Origin: DATBGS01 sp036557885
GTDB taxonomy: Bacteria > Chloroflexota > Ktedonobacteria > Ktedonobacterales > DATBGS01
Reading direction: 5' to 3'
NCBI GenBank assembly: GCA_036557885.1
Contig: DATBGS010000100.1
Span: forward strand, 1-11,778
DNA length: 11,778 nt
In this document: positions 7,120 through 11,778 of the stretch, piece after piece
Layout of the letters: every line of letters begins with the position of its first letter
How positions within the stretch are numbered: the first letter of the stretch is position 1
Notes under the pieces: generated by a model
What the model was told of the DNA's origin: nothing
Databases searched by the model: none
The model's input: the letters and a program-made list of their open reading frames with translations, nothing else
Made by a program: the position numbers and the translations under genes

Positions 7120-7154
7120 CCTGCGGCCTCTGGTGAAGCACCAGAGGCCGCAGG
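7120..7154. terminator. Perfect 16-bp hairpin between convergent genes
   Basis: CCTGCGGCCTCTGGTG and CACCAGAGGCCGCAGG pair perfectly around AAG. It lies 96 bases past the peptidase stop (+) and 28 bases past the stop of the HTH/TPR gene (-), so it can serve both as a terminator or 3' stabiliser. Neither flank has a strong T-run, so termination may be factor-assisted. Confidence 0.65.
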
Positions 7155-7182
7155 CGGTATGCTGGGCTTAGAGCTAGTCTGG

Positions 7183-7603
7183 CTAACTCTGGTTGCGGCG
7201 CAGATGGGCATTGCGTGCCTGGTGCATCTGCTCGTAGGCTTCCTGGAACCGTCCCTGCTCGGCCAGGAACTTGCCATACTTCTCGTGCGCTCGCCCCACT
7301 AAGTCGGCATCCTCTGTCTGCTGGAAGATCTTCAGTGCCTTCTTGAAGTCACTCTCGGCGGCTTTGGCATCCTTCTTGGCTTCGAGTACCGCCGCTGCTG
7401 TCAGATGCAGTTGCCCTTCGGTGCGTTTGTCTCCCGTCCCAGCAACAATCTTCAGCCCCTCCTTCACCGCCTTCAGCGCTTCCTCCTGCTTGCCTTGCGC
7501 CAGATAGAGGTCGGCATAGTTCGCCAGCGTCAGCCCGCGCGTCGTCTCATCTCCCGTGCGCTCGGCTACCGAGAGGCTCTGTTTGAGGTTGGTTTCCGCC
7601 TCC
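7183..7603 (-). pseudogene. C-terminal part of HTH/TPR regulator, cut off by intron
   Basis: This is the 3' piece of the gene whose 5' piece is at 10276-11327. Read from the junction it gives EAETNLKQSLSVAERTGDET, then LANYADLYLAQGKQEEALKAV and further TPR-like helices, ending ...RRNQS at TAG 7183-7185. That is 139 full codons after the split Glu codon. It continues the TPR array of the right-hand piece without a missing or extra residue. An internal ATG near 7467 could start a 94-residue orphan, but no ribosome binding site supports it. The intron has replaced its normal upstream sequence, so it is probably not made as a functional protein. Confidence 0.8.
7597..7603 (+). other. IBS1, intron target site in the 5' exon
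   Basis: CGCCTCC directly before the intron can pair with GGAGGTG at 8101-8107 over seven positions, including one G-U pair. IBS2 is probably GTTGGTT at 7588-7594. Confidence 0.7.
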
Positions 7604-8279
7604 GTGCGCCACGTTGCACGATAACCGCGTAACGAACGGGAACCGTGCCACTCACTCTAAGAAAGTGAGGAGAAGGATTGTACTCCATTGCAGGGGAAGT
7701 TCCCTGTCGGGGAAAACGGCCATATCCCCGAGGCTGAAGCTACTGCATGCGTCTGGGGCAGCTTCTCCAGAGGTATGAAGCCAGTTAAAGTCGTAACCCA
7801 AGTACCCTACGTCCTACGGGATAGGGGGAAAGTGGTGCGGGCCGTCGTAACCCTCATGGTGACGCGAGGAATCCCTGTCTGAAGCTCCGTCAAGGCCCAC
7901 TCCCCGAAAGGGGTGCCCGTCAAGGGAGTCTGGTGCTGGCTATCTGTGGAGGTTCGATAGCCAACGGCATGTTTGCAAGAGCAGGCCAGGTGCAAGACCA
8001 ATTGACCGTTACCCTTGCATCACACCGACCGGAGTAAAGGGGACACCTAAAAGGGTGAAAATAAGACAGAGTGCAATTCAACGTGGGAAGGTGCGTGCGA
8101 GGAGGTGGATCTGCACCGAGGAGACGTACGCGCTGGCAGCAGCCCGTAGTAGCGTTGAAGTGGGGTAATACCCATGGAGCGAAGGGGCATAGTCAACCGG
8201 AAGAGAACGTCACTCACTTTCAGTCGGAAGCCAGTTAAACAGCTAACTCATAGCACATCACGAACTGTTCGGGAGGACT
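7604..8279 (+). ncRNA. Group II intron ribozyme, domains I-III and start of IV
   Basis: This non-coding part precedes the intron protein. It starts with GTGCGCC. EBS1 is GGAGGTG at 8101-8107. The likely EBS2 is ACCAAT at 7997-8002, in the loop of a TGCAAG/CTTGCA stem, which pairs with GTTGGT of the 5' exon. Another candidate, AGCCAAC at 7959-7965, seems to be part of a GGCTATC/GATAGCC stem. The short open frames here are side effects of RNA structure, not genes. Confidence 0.75.
8101..8107 (+). other. EBS1 of the group II intron
   Basis: GGAGGTG is complementary to IBS1 (7597-7603) and lies in the expected 3' part of domain I. Confidence 0.65.
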
Positions 8280-8582
8280 ATGAAGGTTCACAGATTGAAA
8301 GTACAAACGGAAACCCAGTTTCAAGCGGTCCGTGATCTGATGTACCAGGAGGCGAAACGAGGCAAGCGAAATTTTTACGGACTCCTCGAACTCGCCACCA
8401 ACCCGGTCACCATTCTGACGGCCATTCACACCATGAAAGCCAACACGGGGAGCAATACCCCAGGGAGTGACCGACAAAAGATCAAAGACCTACTCGAGCC
8501 TAGACTACGACACCGTCATGCACCAGGTCCAAGAGGCGTTACTCCAGTACCACCCGGCACCCATCCGGCGAGTCTGGATTGA
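8280..8582 (+). pseudogene. N-terminal piece of the intron protein, out of frame with the rest
   Basis: From ATG 8280 the first 73 codons read like the N-terminus (RT0 region) of group II intron proteins: FQAVRDLMYQEAKRGKRNFY, then TAIHTMKANTGSNTPGSD, the usual entry to the RT domain. After about position 8498 this frame turns to nonsense and stops at 8582, while the frame one base later (starting LDYDTVMHQV) continues the protein. Skipping one C near 8499 would join ...KDLLE to LDYDT... in one 629-residue product. GGGAGG at 8271-8276 is the ribosome binding site, 3 bases from the ATG, rather close. It is either a real frameshift mutation, a sequencing error or, less likely, programmed frameshifting. 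Confidence 0.75.
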
Positions 8583-10170
8583 CAAACCGGGCAAGAAGGG
8601 CAAGCGGCCCCTGGGCATCCCGACGATCATTGATCGCCTGGTCCAGGAAGTCGTGAAACTGGTGATTGAGCCGGTGCTGGAAGCCCAGTTCTTCGACCAC
8701 AGCTACGGATTTCGACCGATGCGAGATGCAAGCCAGGCCCTTGCCAGAGTACACCATATCCTCTGGCAAGCCAAATGTACGTACGCGGTAGAAGGAGACA
8801 TCCGAGCGTTCTTCGATTGCGTGGACCACAACCTCCTCTTGAAGAAGTTGTGGAAAATGGGTATTCGGGACAAACGCACCCTCATGCTCATCAAAAAGCT
8901 GCTCAAAGCGGGCATCCTCCACGAACGCGAAGTCAACCCACTCGGAACTCCGCAAGGGGGAATTTTAAGCCCTTTGCTGGCAAACGCCTATCTCAATGAC
9001 TTTGATTGGTATATCGCCCAGCAGTGGGAACAGCACCCCAAGCAAGCCCAGTACAAGACCAAATGGACCGCCTTCACGAGCATGGCAAAAACAGGGTATC
9101 CCCGCTACTACCTGATCCGGTACGCCGATGATTGGGTGATACTGACGGATACCCTGGAACACGCCCAGCAGATGAAGCACCTGGCGAAGCACTTCCTCCA
9201 GCACAACGCGCGGCTCGAACTCTCCGAAGAGAAGACCCTGATTACCGACGTCAAGCAGGCCCACCTGACCTTCCTGGGCGTCGAAACCAGAGTCAGAAAG
9301 TCCCGCAAGGGCAAAGGGCAAGTGACCTACTCTCGCCCCTCAGCGAAAGCCATGAAGCAGGCTACCTTGTCTCTCAAGAAGCAGGCGCGAAAAATCAGGC
9401 TCGCTTTCCACCGAGACAGGACTATCCAGGAAATGCTGCGATACAACGCCATCGCGGTCGGTATCGGCAACTACTGGAGCATGACTTCAGCGGTCTCACG
9501 CTGCGGAGGGAAGGTAGATCATCGGCTGTGGTACGGACTGGACAAAATCTTCATGCACCTCACCGGCTCAAAGTTGGGGCAATTTCACTTGAGGAAAATC
9601 GCGGCAGACCAGACCAGCAATCTTCCGGTACGGCACACGGGGCACAAAACTCGCGTGCCCTACCTGGAGTTTGAGGGCTGTGTGATCGGACTGACCTGTC
9701 TGGCATTCAGCACCTATCAGGAACCGGCTCCCAAGAATCCCAAGGAAACGCCGTTCACGGAAGTAGGACGCACCGGCTGGGAAACGCGAACGAGCAAGCA
9801 CCTGAGGAAGATGCGGCCCGATCACATCACGATGCTCGATGACCTCACGATCCGGTCTTACGGCAACAAGCAGAGCAGTGCTTCAAAGGAGAAGCGTAAC
9901 TTTGAATACTACATGAATCGCGGATATGCCTTGAATCGCGATCATGGAATGTGCAAAATCTGCGGTTGCCTGCTGACTAGGGAAACCCTCAACACCCACC
10001 ACAAACATCCGAACCTGCTCCTAGAACAGGTGAACAAGGTACACAACCTGGTAAGCCTGTGTCTCGTCTGCCACGACCTGGTACATGAAGACGGTCCGAA
10101 CCCATTTATCCCAGGGTCAAAGCCCTACAAGAAACTGGAAACCTTCCGAGAGCAAGTGAGAGCGATTTAA
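8467..10170 (+). CDS. ltrA: Group II intron reverse transcriptase/maturase with HNH endonuclease
   Basis: This frame holds all of the intron protein except its N-terminus. Numbered from GTG 8467, it has the finger motif KRPLGIPT (46-53), SYGFRP (79-84), TPQGGILSPLLAN (161-173) and the polymerase active site YADD (219-222). The maturase domain X follows at about 290-370 (MLRYNAIAVGIGNYW). A zinc-dependent HNH domain ends the protein: C496xxC499, H511-H512, C532xxC535-H536 and H540. The protein would bind the intron RNA, aid splicing, nick the target and copy the RNA into DNA. The GTG 8467 start is only a formal one: homology begins at about codon 12, and the true N-terminus is in the other frame from 8280. 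The upstream limit of this frame is the TGA at 8434. Confidence 0.93.
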   Translation: MTDKRSKTYSSLDYDTVMHQVQEALLQYHPAPIRRVWIDKPGKKGKRPLGIPTIIDRLVQEVVKLVIEPVLEAQFFDHSYGFRPMRDASQALARVHHILWQAKCTYAVEGDIRAFFDCVDHNLLLKKLWKMGIRDKRTLMLIKKLLKAGILHEREVNPLGTPQGGILSPLLANAYLNDFDWYIAQQWEQHPKQAQYKTKWTAFTSMAKTGYPRYYLIRYADDWVILTDTLEHAQQMKHLAKHFLQHNARLELSEEKTLITDVKQAHLTFLGVETRVRKSRKGKGQVTYSRPSAKAMKQATLSLKKQARKIRLAFHRDRTIQEMLRYNAIAVGIGNYWSMTSAVSRCGGKVDHRLWYGLDKIFMHLTGSKLGQFHLRKIAADQTSNLPVRHTGHKTRVPYLEFEGCVIGLTCLAFSTYQEPAPKNPKETPFTEVGRTGWETRTSKHLRKMRPDHITMLDDLTIRSYGNKQSSASKEKRNFEYYMNRGYALNRDHGMCKICGCLLTRETLNTHHKHPNLLLEQVNKVHNLVSLCLVCHDLVHEDGPNPFIPGSKPYKKLETFREQVRAI

Positions 10171-10192
10171 CACGGGAAATCCGGTTGATGGA

Positions 10193-10226
10193 ACGCCGTA
10201 TGACGGGAAACTGTCACGTACGGTGT
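10193..10226 (+). ncRNA. Group II intron domain V (catalytic hairpin)
   Basis: The 34 bases fold with a lower stem ACGCCGT/ACGGTGT, a two-base-type bulge, an upper stem GACGG/CTGTC and a GAAA tetraloop. This closely matches the usual domain V layout. Domain VI follows (about 10231-10275) with a bulged A at 10268 as the likely branch point. Confidence 0.85.
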
Positions 10227-10271
10227 GAAGCGGGGGAAAAGGGGGAGATTACATCAAACCCTTACCTATCG

Positions 10272-11327
10272 CTATTCAAACTTGCCCAACTGCACCAGGA
10301 TTTGTCCAAAGAGCGAGCGTAGTTGGGCGGAGAGCACCACATTGTCCTGGAGCTCCTCGGCCAGTAACGCCTTCTGCACACTCATCCGCGCCCGAATGAG
10401 GTCGCCCGCTTCCTGGTGAGTCAACGTCAAGCCCCAGTAGATGGCGGGCTGCGCCAACGGGTTGACGACCTCGTTCACCTGCTCTTTGGCCGCGTCGTAC
10501 AGCCTCGCGGCCTCCTGATACCGCCCCAGCAGCAGATAGTCGTGGCCCAGCGCCACATAAATGCGCAGCTTCAGTTCGGGGTCGCTCACCATCCCATCCG
10601 TGACCGCTTGCAAGCCACGTCTATGATATTCGACGGCCAGTTCCACCTGCCGCAGTTCAGCGTACGCGCTCCCCAAAGCGAGCCGCAGCTGCTCCGCCAT
10701 CTCAGCCAGGTGCCCCCTCTGCGACTGCGGTGCCTGCGCCCGTAGCGCCTCGGTCACGCTGAGTCCCTTCTCCAGGGTGGAGATGGCCTCGTTGTGGAAC
10801 TTCTTCAGAATCAGCGCCCAGCCCTTGAGCCAGTACCAGCGAGGCCGGTGCAGGGCCGCGAGGTCTTCGGGGGGCTCCTCCGTCCCCACCAGCTTGAGCG
10901 CCTCGTCCTGCTGTCGTTGGCGCAGTGCGTACTCCGCCTCCCCAAGCAGCAACACTACTGCGTCCTCACGCGCCTGCCGGTGCTGCTCAGAAGGAGGGAG
11001 AGCAGCACTCTCCGTCAGCATGCTCAGATCGGCATCGCTCTCCCCCAGGAAGAAGGAGACAGGTAGACCCAGGCGGCCCGCCAGCACGCCGAGCGCCTGC
11101 ACCGAGGGGACCATCTTGCCTCGCTCCACCGCGCTGATATAGCTCTTGAAGTACGTATTCTCCGCCAGTTGCTGCTGCGTCTTGTTGGCCGCGATGCGCG
11201 CTGAGCGCACCCGCTCCGCAATCGTCGCGGTGTCAGCAGGCGAATACTTGCTAGGCCGTGTCGCTTTGCCCGGAGGCGCTGGCGCCTCCTCGGTGGCGGG
11301 GGTTGTGGATTCGTTAGCTTGTTGCAT
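10272..11327 (-). pseudogene. HTH/TPR regulator, N-terminal part, truncated by the intron
   Basis: The remaining frame encodes 351 residues. After a Pro/Thr-rich tail there is an XRE-type helix-turn-helix at about 36-93 (KTQQQLAENTYFKSYISAVE), then TPR-like helical pairs up to the end. The layout of HTH plus TPR is shared with peptide-sensing RRNPP regulators (PlcR, NprR), which is only an analogy. The last codons read LVQLGKFE and then TAG, where the stop (10272-10274) comes from the intron. Joined to 7183-7603 the gene would encode 490 residues, so 139 are lost. The start ATG 11327 has AGGGAAG 4 bases before it on the minus strand. The DNA-binding part is intact, so a truncated protein that cannot sense its signal might still be made. 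Confidence 0.85.
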
Positions 11328-11457
11328 GGTGCTTCCCTAGTCCAGAAGCGTCCTCCAACTCGCGGGGTTCACCTCACAGCCGGAGGCAACCCTGAACCAG
11401 GCTCGTCCTTTCTTCTCGCCTTGGGGCCAAGTGGAGAAACAGAAGCGTTGTAGTCCC

Positions 11458-11487
11458 CTCCTTGCTGGCAATGTTCACCAGCAGGAG
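11458..11487 (-). other. Hairpin in the leader of the HTH/TPR gene
   Basis: CTCC-T-TGCTGG (11458-11468) pairs with CCAGCAGGAG (11478-11487) over ten base pairs with a one-base bulge and a nine-base loop. It lies about 130 bases upstream of the HTH/TPR start, between that gene and the IS3 end. Its role is unknown. Confidence 0.35.
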
Positions 11488-11555
11488 AGTACATGCAGGA
11501 TACCTCTACAGGAATCCTCTGTCAAGTTCCTCTGGAGGCACGGGACAGAAGTCCC

Positions 11556-11581
11556 TGGACTGCCCCCCATGCACCGGACCA
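11556..11581. repeat. Probable terminal inverted repeat of the IS3-like element
   Basis: TGGACTGCCCCCCATGCACC begins at 11556, 31 bases from the transposase stop. It has the TG start and C-run typical of IS3-family ends. The partner repeat is outside the window, so this is inference. Confidence 0.4.
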
Positions 11582-11586
11582 GTGGC

Positions 11587-11778
11587 TCAAGTCAACTCAG
11601 CAACAGATCGCACCTGAGCGGCTTCAAACTCAGCCGGTGGCAGATAGCCTAAGCGAGAGTGCAGCCGCTTGGTATTGTACACATCCTCAATAAACTGCCC
11701 AAGATGGGCTTGGGCATCAGCCAATGTCTGATACTCCTTCAGATAGACCTCTTCCTGTTTCAAGGTCTTGAAGAAGCT
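11587..11778 (-). pseudogene. IS3-family transposase (OrfB), C-terminal end cut by window edge
   Basis: Read on the minus strand from the window edge, 63 residues precede TGA at 11587-11589. SFFKTLKQEEVYL, FIEDVYNTKRLHSRLGYLPP and AEFE form the classic end of the IS3 OrfB integrase core. SFFKTLKQE contains the last acidic residue region of the DDE triad, and YNxxRxHxxLGYxxPxxF is the family tail. The gene starts outside the window, so integrity is unknown. It points towards the HTH/TPR gene and inserted about 230 bases upstream of it, so read-through from the element could affect that gene. Confidence 0.88.

Larger units (their letters stand above)
7604..10275 (+). mobile_element. Group II intron (2,672 nt) inserted antisense in an HTH/TPR gene
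   Basis: The 5' end has the group II signature GTGCGCC at 7604-7610. The 3' end is ...CTATCGCTAT, with the branch-point-like A at 10268, seven bases before the end. A 34-nt domain V lies at 10193-10226, and the element encodes a reverse transcriptase/maturase with an HNH domain. The borders are supported independently: joining 7603 to 10276 restores an uninterrupted 490-residue frame on the minus strand. EBS1-IBS1 pairing is visible. The HNH-bearing protein and sequence style suggest a chloroplast-like (CL) class, which is an inference. The intron is transcribed on the strand opposite to the host gene, so the host mRNA contains its reverse complement and cannot splice. Confidence 0.92.

Noticed and set aside
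7688..7882. 64-residue open frame in the 5' part of the intron
   Set aside because: It lies in structured group II domain I RNA. Such frames are commonly mis-called there, and it has no ribosome binding site.
1..11778. CRISPR array, tRNA or rRNA genes
   Set aside because: I saw no regularly spaced identical repeats, and no tRNA or rRNA sequence signature on either strand.

Overview
The window looks like an accessory stretch of a GC-rich, mobile-element-laden bacterial chromosome. The mixture of an HTH/NB-ARC/TPR ATPase, an HTH/TPR regulator, a secreted G1-type (eqolisin-like) glutamic peptidase, IS630- and IS3-type transposase remnants and a group II intron fits a Ktedonobacteria-like Chloroflexota. 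That assignment is inference from gene content; no rRNA or other phylogenetic marker is present.

Layout. 1-120 is the C-terminal end of an IS630-like transposase (+). 121-836 holds no convincing gene. Three plus-strand genes follow: a helical protein of unknown function (837-1382), a thioredoxin-fold protein with a CNGC motif (1460-1984) and a small soluble Rieske ferredoxin (2336-2644). Strong hairpins lie between the last two. 2645-3360 is a second gene-poor stretch with nested inverted repeats. A large minus-strand gene (3361-5943) encodes an N-terminal HTH, an NB-ARC-type P-loop ATPase and eight back-to-back 42-residue TPRs. It is divergent from a secreted G1-family peptidase (6172-7023, +), and the 228-bp region between them carries palindromes and helically phased repeats. 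A perfect 16-bp hairpin (7120-7154) separates the peptidase from the next, convergent gene.

That next gene is the centre of interest. It is a minus-strand HTH/TPR regulator split by a 2,672-nt group II intron (7604-10275) inserted in antisense orientation. The left fragment is 7183-7603 and the right fragment is 10276-11327. Removing the intron at its conserved ends (GTGCGCC at the 5' end, CTAT after a bulged A at the 3' end) joins the two fragments in frame into a 490-residue protein. The intron lies on the other strand from the gene, so it cannot be spliced out of the gene's mRNA, and it adds a stop codon right at the junction: this is a true knock-out or truncation. The intron keeps a good domain V, an EBS1-IBS1 match and a reverse transcriptase/maturase/HNH protein, but the protein's N-terminus is in a different frame from the rest, so the copy may be crippled.

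The right edge (11587-11778, -) is the C-terminal end of an IS3-family transposase, with a likely terminal inverted repeat starting near 11556. The genes suggest a redox group on the left and signal-sensing or defence-like proteins on the right, but no joint function can be proved from sequence alone.
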